Source: a virus. From it: DNA of 64,000 nucleotides. How positions within the stretch are numbered: the stretch's first letter is position 1; every line of letters starts with the position of its first letter. The position numbers and the translations under genes are program-made. Under the pieces are notes generated by a model. The model searched no databases, was not told where the DNA came from, and saw only the letters and a program-made list of their open reading frames with translations. Shown in pieces: positions 35,634 to 42,752 of the stretch. The DNA lies in the IMG/VR virus record IMGVR_UViG_3300025009_000068, positions 25,433 to 89,432 of that record. One strand, given 5' to 3'.

Positions 35634-36326
35634 TTATCCCTCCCTATCCTTGATTTCCTCTCTCTTCAAGGCCTTCATCTCCCGCTCCCGCTTCCTCCAC
35701 TCGACATTGAGCGCGGTCCATGCCAGGTCGAGCCGGGCCTGTATTCCACTTGAAGATGGAGAGCGGGACCCGCCACCTACGTCTTCGCTTTCTTTCCTTC
35801 CACCGTTCCCACCCCCATCTTCTCCCCCTTCCAAGCCATCCTTGTCCTTCCCTCCTCCCCCGCAAATCTCCCCGAAAAACCTCCGCCTCTCCCCGTCCCC
35901 CGAGAATATCATGAGCTGCTCGACAATTTCAAATCCGTCGAAATGGTCAACCAGGATCAGCACCTGGTGCCGGGTATCGAGCGCGCGGAAAGCAAATCCG
36001 AACTCCTCGACAATGCGGTGCTCCTTCTTTGCCGTCGAGGGAATGTAACAGGGCCCCTCGGATACGACGTGGACGCCTCCCGTGTGAACATCATAGCGCA
36101 GGCACTGCATGGACGGCGGAAGGGAAAAGGCCCGCCCGGCGATGCGGATGGACTCGTACTCGGCCCAGCGGGAAACTAGAGAGCCGAGATAGACTAGGCG
36201 GTCAGGGGAGACTGCATCGCTGGCGCTGGAGACTTGGCGGTCGTTGTCGCTGCTTCCGCTATTTTGGCCCAAGGCCGATTCCCCCTTCCCGGCATTCACC
36301 TCTCTTGTGACCATCCAAAACCCCAT
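35634..36326 (-). CDS. Unknown protein with Gly/acidic linker
   Basis: 230 aa (ATG 36326 or 36314). The N-terminal domain (YESIRIAGRAFSLPPSMQCL, RYDVHTGGVHVVSEGPCYIP, HQVLILVDHFDGFEIVEQLM) looks globular and mixed alpha/beta. A Gly/Asp/Lys-rich linker and a basic helical C-terminus (LDLAWTALNVEWRKREREMK) follow. Its 5' end overlaps the upstream gene. Confidence 0.5.
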   Translation of the reverse strand: MGFWMVTREVNAGKGESALGQNSGSSDNDRQVSSASDAVSPDRLVYLGSLVSRWAEYESIRIAGRAFSLPPSMQCLRYDVHTGGVHVVSEGPCYIPSTAKKEHRIVEEFGFAFRALDTRHQVLILVDHFDGFEIVEQLMIFSGDGERRRFFGEICGGGGKDKDGLEGGEDGGGNGGRKESEDVGGGSRSPSSSGIQARLDLAWTALNVEWRKREREMKALKREEIKDREG

Positions 36327-36639
36327 AAAAAACCATTTTCCACCCGGCCTCGATCCATTGCGCCCGCTGGTAACCGTCCATGGCTATCTCCAGATCGTGG
36401 ATCTTCCTCATCTGCCGAATGCGCCGGTCTATCTCTTCCTGGCGCTCGGTGCTGGTGTCTGAATCCGGGTGGGCAACGTCATAACACCACGAACACAGGC
36501 CCGGCGTGGGTTGCTCGCGCTCCGTGTTGTTGCAGCGGCGACAGGGAAGGGTGATGGTTGTCTTTGCTTGATTTGATTGCAATTTTTCAACCGCAATCTC
36601 CGAGGTAGTCTCTGGGGTGGCCTCTAAAACAGTGTCCAT
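36259..36639 (-). CDS. Putative zinc-finger protein
   Basis: 126 aa; GGAGG before the ATG at 36639. CRRCNN...GLCSWC gives two CxxC pairs 13-16 residues apart, a probable zinc ribbon. It is followed by a charged helix (ERQEEIDRRIRQMRKIHDLE). Function unknown. It lies directly after the DenV-like gene. Confidence 0.5.
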   Translation of the reverse strand: MDTVLEATPETTSEIAVEKLQSNQAKTTITLPCRRCNNTEREQPTPGLCSWCYDVAHPDSDTSTERQEEIDRRIRQMRKIHDLEIAMDGYQRAQWIEAGWKMVFYGVLDGHKRGECREGGIGLGPK

Positions 36640-37011
36640 CTATGCCTCCATCATCGACAAAAAGTCCACGCGATGCAAAACCATGGTCCTGCACTCCCAA
36701 CACCGATCCATGAGCGCAAGCCTGGCGGCCTCCGGGTCTGCCTTCCACTCGCGCTCCTCGTCGGTCAAATAGCTAAAATCCGGCTGCTCAATCGGAGAGT
36801 TGTGGTTCCCTCCCCTTCGCAGCATTTCCGCCACGAGCTCGTCATGCCTCGCTTTGTAGTTGGCTGGCTCGAAACAGTTGTTGGTGAGGTATTTTCCGGG
36901 GCGCATCTTCTTGATGGTCCACTTCTTCTCGTGCTTATGGTGCTCGAAATGCGCGCCGTTGAGATGCTGTTGGCAGAGGTATCTTGGATCGATTGTTGGC
37001 CTTGCGTTCAT
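36640..37011 (-). CDS. DenV-like pyrimidine dimer DNA glycosylase
   Basis: 123 aa; GGAGGG before the ATG at 37011. Aligns by eye with T4 endonuclease V and its bacterial relatives: IDPRYLCQQHLNGAHFEHHK matches the N-terminal helix with His16 and the catalytic Glu at exactly position 23, and ARHDELVAEMLRRGGNHNSP matches the R-H-D-x-L-V-x-E-M-x-x-R-G-x-x-H-x-S-P block. These enzymes cut the glycosyl bond of UV dimers and nick the abasic site. The N-terminal nucleophile (Thr2 in T4) is not obvious. A CxxC-type segment (CWEC) near the end is extra. Confidence 0.75.
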   Translation of the reverse strand: MNARPTIDPRYLCQQHLNGAHFEHHKHEKKWTIKKMRPGKYLTNNCFEPANYKARHDELVAEMLRRGGNHNSPIEQPDFSYLTDEEREWKADPEAARLALMDRCWECRTMVLHRVDFLSMMEA

Positions 37012-37040
37012 GGTTTTCTATCCCTCCTTCTCGCCATCCC

Positions 37041-37559
37041 TCACCCCTCCCTAACCACAACAACGCACCGGCTCTTCCCCTCCCCGACCCGCACCGACTC
37101 CATGACCACGCGCCGAACGAACCGCGGCGAATCCCCGGCCAAGATTTTCACGGTGACAAGCCCGTCAATGATCATTTTCAGCGTTGCCGACAAATTGTCC
37201 GCGTCGTACATTCTGGCACCCTTGGCAAAGCAGCCGAAGCATTCTACTGTGACCGGATATCGCCCACCCCACCGAGCAAGCCTTTGCTTCCTGGCCTCGC
37301 GCGCTATGAGGTGCTGCCATTTGATTTTAAGCTTGATCCTATCTTTTGTGGTGAGCTTTCCGTGGAATTCGTTGGTTGACGGGGCTATGGCCGGGACATG
37401 GAAGTGGAAGAAGAAGGGGGAGACTGGTTGAGGGGCGAGTTGAGAATGATGGGATGAAGCAGGTTGAGAAGGCGGAGTAGGGACATGGATGTATGGAGTA
37501 ATCAGCGATTCCGATAGGGTGGTGATGGTGGAAGATATGGTAGCAGGCGATTTGATCAC
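37041..37559 (-). CDS. rusA: RusA-family Holliday junction resolvase
   Basis: 172 aa. A GTG start at 37559 is favoured by AAAGGGAG eight bases upstream; no in-frame ATG exists. After an unusual Ser/Pro-rich N-terminal extension, the RusA domain begins FHVPAIAPSTNEFHG and contains RMYDADNLSATLKMIIDGLV followed by ILAGDSPRFVRRVVMESV. The D-A-D-N pair and the later Asp match the metal-binding aspartates of RusA. It resolves branched DNA before packaging. Confidence 0.8.
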   Translation of the reverse strand: MIKSPATISSTITTLSESLITPYIHVPTPPSQPASSHHSQLAPQPVSPFFFHFHVPAIAPSTNEFHGKLTTKDRIKLKIKWQHLIAREARKQRLARWGGRYPVTVECFGCFAKGARMYDADNLSATLKMIIDGLVTVKILAGDSPRFVRRVVMESVRVGEGKSRCVVVVREG

Positions 37560-37609
37560 GGCGTTTTCTCCCTTTAAGGATTGCACTTCTGCTCGCTCCT
37601 ACTCAGGCA

Positions 37610-37882
37610 CTACTCAACGAACTTCGGATCTGTCTCCTTCAAGGCATATCCAGATGAAATATACGTGCATTCCACCCACTCAATCTCTTTTTCCTTCAAC
37701 ATTTCGTCAAGCAGTTTTACGGCGTCTTCAGACTCCATGCCATGACGTTTGTGGAGTTGATATTGAAGCTCGTCCAGCGGGGCCGGGGCCATGTAAGCCG
37801 CCGTGTGCCACCAGATGTAATGCAGCGCCGTTTCTTTTGGCGTTCTTTGAACGTCCTTCTTTGTCGATTTCGATCCAGTCAA
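37610..37882 (-). CDS. Small protein, possible winged-helix
   Basis: 90 aa. Start is a TTG at 37882 overlapping the upstream stop (TTGA), with a very strong GGGAGGGGG ribosome site. Helical N-terminus (ALHYIWWHTAAYMAPAPLDE), then LQYQLHKRHGMESEDAVKLL and EWVECTYISSGYALKE, a layout like a small winged helix. Unknown role, between two nuclease genes. Confidence 0.55.
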   Translation of the reverse strand: MTGSKSTKKDVQRTPKETALHYIWWHTAAYMAPAPLDELQYQLHKRHGMESEDAVKLLDEMLKEKEIEWVECTYISSGYALKETDPKFVE

Positions 37883-38358
37883 GGTTCCCCCTCCCTTCCA
37901 AGCAATCCCTCAATCCAAGCCTTCACCTCTTCCAAGCTTCTCGCCACCTTAACATGATGGCCGAGCGCACTCAAATGCTGAATCGTTTCCTTTTGCTCCT
38001 TCGTCGGGTACTCATTTTTCTTTTTTAACTCGAGCCAGGCGGTGACGGCTCTTGGAAGCGCGACAACCAAGTCAAGGAAGCCAGGGACGTTTGCTCGCTT
38101 CGATCTATCATGGTGGTAGTACCAGTGCCGCTCATCAAGCCAATCCTCCACCTCTTTTTGGAGATCCGATTCCTTGCCCTCTGTTGCCTCGAAGAGAGGG
38201 GGCTCTTTGATGTCGTTTTTGGCCTCTTCAGCGCATTCATGCTTCTTCCCACCCATTCCCCTGCACCGAGGGCAGATCGACTGAGATGCAGCATAATTCG
38301 CACCGCAGCGTTGGCAGGAAATGACAGTGAGGTCCGCGAGGAAGGATGGGGGCGTCAT
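37879..38358 (-). CDS. VRR-NUC domain nuclease with N-terminal zinc ribbon
   Basis: 159 aa from the ATG at 38358. Zinc ribbon: CQRCGANY...CPRCRG. The nuclease domain shows ESDLQKEVEDWLDERHWYYH, then the active-site run NVPGFLDLVVALP...AWLELKKKNEYPTKEQ (G-x-x-D, E-x-K, Q motifs), and ends with a helix (VKVARSLEEVKAWIEGLL). This is the VRR-NUC (PD-D/E-x-K) fold common in phage recombination modules. Confidence 0.75.
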   Translation of the reverse strand: MTPPSFLADLTVISCQRCGANYAASQSICPRCRGMGGKKHECAEEAKNDIKEPPLFEATEGKESDLQKEVEDWLDERHWYYHHDRSKRANVPGFLDLVVALPRAVTAWLELKKKNEYPTKEQKETIQHLSALGHHVKVARSLEEVKAWIEGLLGREGEP

Positions 38359-38666
38359 GGCTTCGTGCTCTCCCACTCTTCAAGGGCGTCAAACTCATCC
38401 CGCCTCATCGCCTTCCTTGTGATCTTGAGCGCGGGCTCGTGGTCATTATTGCCGCCCACCGCACCTCCACCGCTGCCGGCCCCTCCCGCCCCGCCGCCGG
38501 CCCGCAAAAACTTATCCACCATGCCCCGGACCTCCTCGACGTCGTCACATAGTACACTCACCCGCTTGGTGCCGGAGGCGTAGGTCACCTCGTGGACGGT
38601 AATGATGGTGGCTGTGGTGATAGTGGCTGTGGTAATGGACTCATTGTCTTTCTGTGATACCGCCAT
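38355..38666 (-). CDS. Unknown small protein
   Basis: 103 aa from the ATG at 38666 (GAAGGAG upstream; a TTG at 38687 is possible). Beta-like N-terminus with Thr/Ile repeats (ESITTATITTATIITVHEVT), a helix (EEVRGMVDKFLRA), a Gly/Ala linker and an acidic helical end. Its stop overlaps the VRR-NUC start. No family is recognised. Confidence 0.5.
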   Translation of the reverse strand: MAVSQKDNESITTATITTATIITVHEVTYASGTKRVSVLCDDVEEVRGMVDKFLRAGGGAGGAGSGGGAVGGNNDHEPALKITRKAMRRDEFDALEEWESTKP

Positions 38667-38683
38667 ACAAGGTTGGTTCTCCT

Positions 38684-39124
38684 TCAAAACGGCAAGAAAT
38701 CACTCACAATCACTTTAACCAGCTCATCCAGATTCAAGCATATCCTGTTCACCATGGCATACATGAGCTCCGGTTCGGAAGGCTCCTCGATGAGCACATA
38801 GGTTGCCTTCAACTCCCCGATGGCATACCCAAGCTCGAGATGAGCGCTTCGACCGCAAGGAAGCACGAGAACGCAGGCATCGCAATCGTCCAGAGCTTTC
38901 TTGTCGCTCTCAAATCCTATCCTTGCAATGGGATCTTTAAGAGCTTCCCTGAACTGTCCCGGCGTCCAGCTCTTCCAGTCCTGGTCAATCTCGGACCAAT
39001 GGAAGCCGTTATCTCCTTCCCTGGGATTCTTGAAGTCGTAAACATCAAAACCCTCGGCCCTGAGTGCCTTGACCACTTCAGGCTGTCTCGTGTTTCTCCA
39101 TGAAGACGCCACATAGATTTTCAT
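38684..39124 (-). CDS. Nucleoside 2-deoxyribosyltransferase-like protein
   Basis: 146 aa; GGGG-type site before the ATG at 39124. Starts MKIYVASSWRNTRQPEVVKA and continues with YDFKNPREGDNGFHWSEIDQ and DACVLVLPCGRSAHLELGYA, the hallmark of deoxyribosyltransferase-like (DUF4406-type) phage proteins. The S-A-H-L-E-L-G motif carries the catalytic Glu of the family. Possible nucleotide salvage or modification; substrate unknown. Confidence 0.7.
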   Translation of the reverse strand: MKIYVASSWRNTRQPEVVKALRAEGFDVYDFKNPREGDNGFHWSEIDQDWKSWTPGQFREALKDPIARIGFESDKKALDDCDACVLVLPCGRSAHLELGYAIGELKATYVLIEEPSEPELMYAMVNRICLNLDELVKVIVSDFLPF

Positions 39125-39139
39125 ACTTTTCCCCTTCTC

Positions 39140-40414
39140 TCACCTTCCTTCATCCCTACCGCCCCCCCCACCATTCCCACCAACCCCAGCCACCAACTCG
39201 ACAAACCACCACCGATCCGCGATCTTACGGAAGTCTATCACGTTCACATGCGCCAGCACAAACCGCCGAACATCCTCCCGCTTGATCCTCCAAATATCCC
39301 CGTGCTGCGCCTCGGTTCTCGCGGTCCCCATCCGCTCGGCAATGAGCAACCCCCGATCGATCCACCGCACAACAGCTTGACTGTCCACCCCGAACAGCCT
39401 ACCCAGTCCCCGAGAAGTGAAGCTCTCCCCGTTCAGCACCACTTCCTTCCCGCCAAGCCTCGTCATTTTGATTTTGATCGCCGTAGCGCTCCGCTGGAAT
39501 CCAGCCTTCCGCATGTTCCTTGCGATCACCACGGGGGACCAGTGGGCGTTTTCCTTGAGGCAGGCAAGCTCTTCCTCGCTCCACGGGGCTTCGGCCCTTG
39601 GTGAAAACAGGACCCCGAGCGCCGACGCCCGTCGGGAAACCTTCCAAGGAGGAACGCCGAGCTGCTCGGCCAGGGCCTTGACGTGGCTTTTGCGATCCAT
39701 CCCCACCTTCTCGGCATAGAGCTGCTTTATAAGCTCGTCGCCTTCCGGGGTGATTGTGTATTTTTCCGGTTTGCCTCCATTTTTTTCGCCACCACTGCCA
39801 TCCCCTGGCCAGCCGAAGTTTGGCTTGAAATGTCTGCGCTTGCATTCCGCGTTGTAATATTTCCTGCTCTCCCAGTACCCACCGATCACCCTGGCGAAGG
39901 CCTTGCCACACCCGCAGGCGCAATACACTTTCTCTCGGGGCTTTTTGTTTGGCGGAGGCTTGCGAGTGCTGGTTCCGGATCCAGCGCGGGCCTGCTCCCA
40001 CTTTTCTTGGGCTTCGAGGGAGATTCCGGTTAAGGGGCGGGGCGGGGCAGTGGATGTGGCGATGGATGGTTCGGATTGAATTGGAAGGTTCTGCAATGAT
40101 GCTGGCCTTGAAGGAGAAGGTATTGGCCTTGAAGGGGATGGAGTTTTTGCCTTGTGAGCCTTCTCTCTCTTTGGGGCCTCATTCTTTAGGGCATCATTCT
40201 TTGGTGGCATCAGCATTGTCCCGCATGCTCCACCCTTGCACATCCCTACATCGCACATCCCCGCTTCAAACGTCACGTCCTCCCCTTCCCCGCGACACGT
40301 CGGGCAGGTCCTGAGCCCAGGGGTTGCCTCGCGCTCATGGCAGAGCTTGCAGGGGTTTTCGAGCGTTGCCGACACTACTATTGCCGATGATGGCATGGAC
40401 ACCCGGGTTATCAT
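39140..40414 (-). CDS. Putative DNA-binding regulator with Cys clusters and HTH
   Basis: 424 aa; GGAG before the ATG at 40414, which overlaps the upstream stop (ATGA). Order: zinc ribbon (CKLCHERE...CPTCRG, then a Cys/Met cluster); low-complexity Pro/Ser linker; second Cys motif (VYCACGCGKAF...CKRRHF); SANT/Myb-like helices (DRKSHVKALAEQLGVPPWKV, APWSEEELACLKENAHWSPV); and a C-terminal MerR/excisionase-like wing (SRGLGRLFGVDSQAVVRWID, WRIKREDVRRFVLAHV). Probably a transcription or recombination regulator. Two dispersed-motif copies (40104, 40125) encode the SPSRPIPSPSRP repeat. Confidence 0.55.
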   Translation of the reverse strand: MITRVSMPSSAIVVSATLENPCKLCHEREATPGLRTCPTCRGEGEDVTFEAGMCDVGMCKGGACGTMLMPPKNDALKNEAPKREKAHKAKTPSPSRPIPSPSRPASLQNLPIQSEPSIATSTAPPRPLTGISLEAQEKWEQARAGSGTSTRKPPPNKKPREKVYCACGCGKAFARVIGGYWESRKYYNAECKRRHFKPNFGWPGDGSGGEKNGGKPEKYTITPEGDELIKQLYAEKVGMDRKSHVKALAEQLGVPPWKVSRRASALGVLFSPRAEAPWSEEELACLKENAHWSPVVIARNMRKAGFQRSATAIKIKMTRLGGKEVVLNGESFTSRGLGRLFGVDSQAVVRWIDRGLLIAERMGTARTEAQHGDIWRIKREDVRRFVLAHVNVIDFRKIADRWWFVELVAGVGGNGGGGGRDEGR

Positions 40415-40662
40415 GACCGCTCCCCTTGTGGCTCTTCATTTCGAGGCCCTCCTCCAGGATACCTCTTCTCGGCCTCCATCTCGGCAATATCCCTGTCGCT
40501 CGACCACATCGTGCCCGAGTTGCTGTGAAATTCCCACCATGCGGCGCCGGCCACGAAAGCTCGGCGCAAGTCGTCATGGCAATATGATCCATGGATGTCG
40601 TGATAGCCCGGAGGGCAGGCGCATGTCGGGAGAGTTGGGTATTTCACTTCGATGTCTTTCAC
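40411..40662 (-). CDS. Small Cys/His protein, unknown
   Basis: 83 aa. GTG start at 40662 overlaps the upstream stop (GTGA). CACPPGYHDIHGSYCHDDLR may bind a metal. The middle AFVAGAAWWEFHSNSGTMWS resembles a short motif common in phage early proteins. Function unknown. Confidence 0.55.
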   Translation of the reverse strand: MKDIEVKYPTLPTCACPPGYHDIHGSYCHDDLRRAFVAGAAWWEFHSNSGTMWSSDRDIAEMEAEKRYPGGGPRNEEPQGERS

Positions 40663-40916
40663 TTCAATGGCCTCCTTCGAAATCTTGTCAGGGCTCGTGC
40701 GAGATCCATGCTTGCACGCTTGGCGGCCGCCAGAGATGAAGTCATCCCCTTAACGTGAATTTTCTTATCGTCGCGCACTCCGTCCCCGAACTTTTCTCTC
40801 ACGGAAATGCACTGCATGTTTTCATGGTGCTTCTCAAGCGCCAACTTCGCGGCACTGACAAACCTGCGGCACTCGACCAACGCGGATTGGAGATCTCTTT
40901 CTTGTTGCTCTGTCAT
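40659..40916 (-). CDS. Small helical protein, unknown
   Basis: 85 aa. Helical (LVECRRFVSAAKLALEKHHE, AAKRASMDLARALTRFRRRP), basic at its end. Start overlaps the end of the upstream gene; part of a run of overlapping genes from the 42.2 kb promoter. Confidence 0.5.
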   Translation of the reverse strand: MTEQQERDLQSALVECRRFVSAAKLALEKHHENMQCISVREKFGDGVRDDKKIHVKGMTSSLAAAKRASMDLARALTRFRRRPLK

Positions 40917-41344
40917 GGCTTATTTTCCCCGCCTCCATCATCCATCGCAGCATCAATCCTGTCCTGAATTTCCATGGCCGTGCATTCGATTTCAAACAAC
41001 AAATCAAACATTTCATCAGGGATCTTTTGATCCGGTATATCCTCTATGACAATCTTTCTCCAGTCGATCCGCGATGCAAGCTCCTCGGCCGTCCTTATTG
41101 CATCGTCAATGCGCTGATACTCACCGCTCAGCTTCATCCCGCTTTCGTCATGCGTTAAGGACCAAAATCCGCAACCCTCGTAGGTAATCGAAAGCCCGGG
41201 CATCATGGCCGTCCTGAATGCGATGGTATCCCGCTTTCCATGTGCGGTGACAATTTCGCCAAGGCCTTCCACCCATTTGTGCTTGCCATGATAGTAGTTA
41301 TGAATGCTCGCCATTATGCCGCCTGTTCCAACCATACCGCTCAT
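40913..41344 (-). CDS. Unknown early protein
   Basis: 143 aa. The ATG at 41344 overlaps the upstream stop (ATGA) and has GGAAGGAG upstream; the frame is open much further but without a better site. Compact alpha/beta domain (GLSITYEGCGFWSLTHDESG), acidic helical tail (DEMFDLLFEIECTAMEIQDR). No family is recognised. Confidence 0.55.
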   Translation of the reverse strand: MSGMVGTGGIMASIHNYYHGKHKWVEGLGEIVTAHGKRDTIAFRTAMMPGLSITYEGCGFWSLTHDESGMKLSGEYQRIDDAIRTAEELASRIDWRKIVIEDIPDQKIPDEMFDLLFEIECTAMEIQDRIDAAMDDGGGENKP

Positions 41345-41994
41345 ACCGCCTTCTCTCCTTCCTGGCCCTGAAGAGATGATCCTTCTTTTCCTTCCTCGCT
41401 CCACACCCACCATCGCACATACTTCACGAGCCAAGCGCACCCGGCCCGCACATTCCCGGCCGCCGCCGCCTTGCCCTTGTGGTCCGTGACGCCCGTGACG
41501 CCCGCGGCCTTCCTTTCCGATCCGTCTGACGCCACCCCCTTCCCATTCACGGCATCCTGGAAGGAACGGAATTCCCGGGCGATGGCCTCCTCGGCATTCA
41601 CTACCTTCTCGGATTTCAGGACGGCGTTGAGGCGCGCTCTCAGCTCCGCCGCGCGCTCCGGGGTCAATTCCCCCTCCGCTTCCTTTGCCTTGATTGTAAG
41701 GTAAACCCCGTGGATCTGCTGGTAGGCGGCGTTGATGACGCGGTTCAGCGGGGCTCCGGATGTGTCGGGGGCGGGGAAGGTCCAGCCTGGAGGGAGGGTG
41801 AAGCCTGGTGGTGGTGTGGGGGTGGGTGGGGGAACAGAAGATGCGGCCTGATCAATTGTGGTGGCCTGGCCGGTCACGCCTTGAAGAGCTGGATTGGTGT
41901 CTTGCCCTAAAGATGGAAGCCCTTCCTCTTCGAGGGGTTGTTGCTTGGCTTGTGGCGCCCGCTCCTTCTCGGGTAGCAGTTCATCCCAATCCAT
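41341..41994 (-). CDS. Unknown protein, Pro-rich N-terminus and helical C-terminus
   Basis: 217 aa from the ATG at 41994 with GAGGAG upstream. Acidic/Pro-rich first half (PPPTPTPPPGFTLPPGWTF), then a helical domain (INAAYQQIHGVYLTIKAKEA, RAAELRARLNAVLKSEKVVN). A W-rich patch (AWLVKYVRWWVW) lies near the end. No family is recognised. Confidence 0.5.
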   Translation of the reverse strand: MDWDELLPEKERAPQAKQQPLEEEGLPSLGQDTNPALQGVTGQATTIDQAASSVPPPTPTPPPGFTLPPGWTFPAPDTSGAPLNRVINAAYQQIHGVYLTIKAKEAEGELTPERAAELRARLNAVLKSEKVVNAEEAIAREFRSFQDAVNGKGVASDGSERKAAGVTGVTDHKGKAAAAGNVRAGCAWLVKYVRWWVWSEEGKEGSSLQGQEGEKAV

Positions 41995-42208
41995 GGCTTT
42001 TCTCCTCTGTCTCCCGGTCCGCCTTCTCTCCGGTGCCCTCTTCACGGTCGGCCCCAACCCCCTCCATCTCCGCGAGTCTCCGGACGGCGATCTCCCACAC
42101 GGCGGACTTTGAAATGCCGAGTTTGCTGGCGATTTTGTCCCGAAGCCGCTTGGCCTCAAGGGACATTACGATGCTTGTTGGTTGGCGAGATTGACTATTT
42201 TCTTTCAT
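41981..42208 (-). CDS. Ribbon-helix-helix-like regulator
   Basis: 75 aa. Start ATG at 42208, three bases from the likely transcription start. PTSIVMSLEAKRLRDKIASK and LGISKSAVWEIAVRRLAEME give a beta strand plus two helices, as in small RHH/Arc repressors. A charged tail follows. First gene after the promoter at 42218-42245, so autoregulation is likely. It also sits next to the candidate origin. Confidence 0.6.
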   Translation of the reverse strand: MKENSQSRQPTSIVMSLEAKRLRDKIASKLGISKSAVWEIAVRRLAEMEGVGADREEGTGEKADRETEEKSHGLG

Positions 42209-42217
42209 AGTGCCTTT

Positions 42218-42245
42218 ATCATAGTGTGTTTTTGATTATTGTCAA
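42218..42245 (-). promoter_or_regulatory. Near-consensus sigma-70-type promoter for the leftward cluster
   Basis: Reading leftward: TTGACA (42245-42240), 16-bp spacer, TATGAT (42223-42218). The -35 is perfect and the -10 matches five of six. It drives the RHH gene and the repair/recombination cluster to 34.9 kb. The short leader leaves little room for other control. Confidence 0.8.
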
Positions 42246-42329
42246 CGGTTTTTTGGGTATCAAAACCTGTCAAGTAACACACGAAAACTTAGAATCCATG
42301 CCGATCTATAGACTTTTATCCATCATTTT

Positions 42330-42710
42330 TACTTCAACTGTTACCGAGATGTTACCGCGCTGTTACCACACAAAATGAAAAGCCCCCTTATATTATATTA
42401 TTGTATTTATTAATAAAATATATATATAGGGGGCCATCAAATCCCTGTCGCAAAGGCCTCGGTAACAGCAAAATGCCAGGTAACAGCAAAAATCATATCA
42501 TCCAAAATTTTTGGAGCTCCACGCAAAGAAAAAATCCAAACCGACCTTCTTTGAATTTTTCTTCTTGATCTGGATTCTTTTGGTAAGGGTGTTTTTCGGG
42601 AATCGCTGTTACTCTGTTACTGATGGATTTAACTATATGTTTTTGCTTTGTTTTTTTCGGTAACAGATCGGTAACAGTAAGGTAACAGTAGTCCCCCTGC
42701 TGTTACCAGC
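42330..42710. other. Candidate replication origin with opposed iteron arrays
   Basis: CTGTTACC-type words at 42338, 42349 and 42360 (exact 11-bp period), GGTAACAG at 42461 and 42479, CTGTTACT at 42606 and 42614, GGTAACAG at 42659, 42670 and 42681 (again 11-bp period), and CTGTTACC at 42700. A very AT-rich core (about 42388-42429) flanked by CCCCC/GGGGG lies between the arrays. Eleven copies, helical phasing, opposed orientation and the adjoining primase-helicase gene all fit an initiator-bound origin. Confidence 0.8.
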
Positions 42711-42752
42711 GGATTTATGTCGCTTGATAACTAATCATAAGTATTCAATTTT

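Noticed and set aside
42330-42710. CRISPR or tRNA-type repeats in the 42.2-42.75 kb gap
   Set aside because: Words are 8 bp with 11-bp phasing and opposed orientation, which fits iterons; no spacer structure is present.
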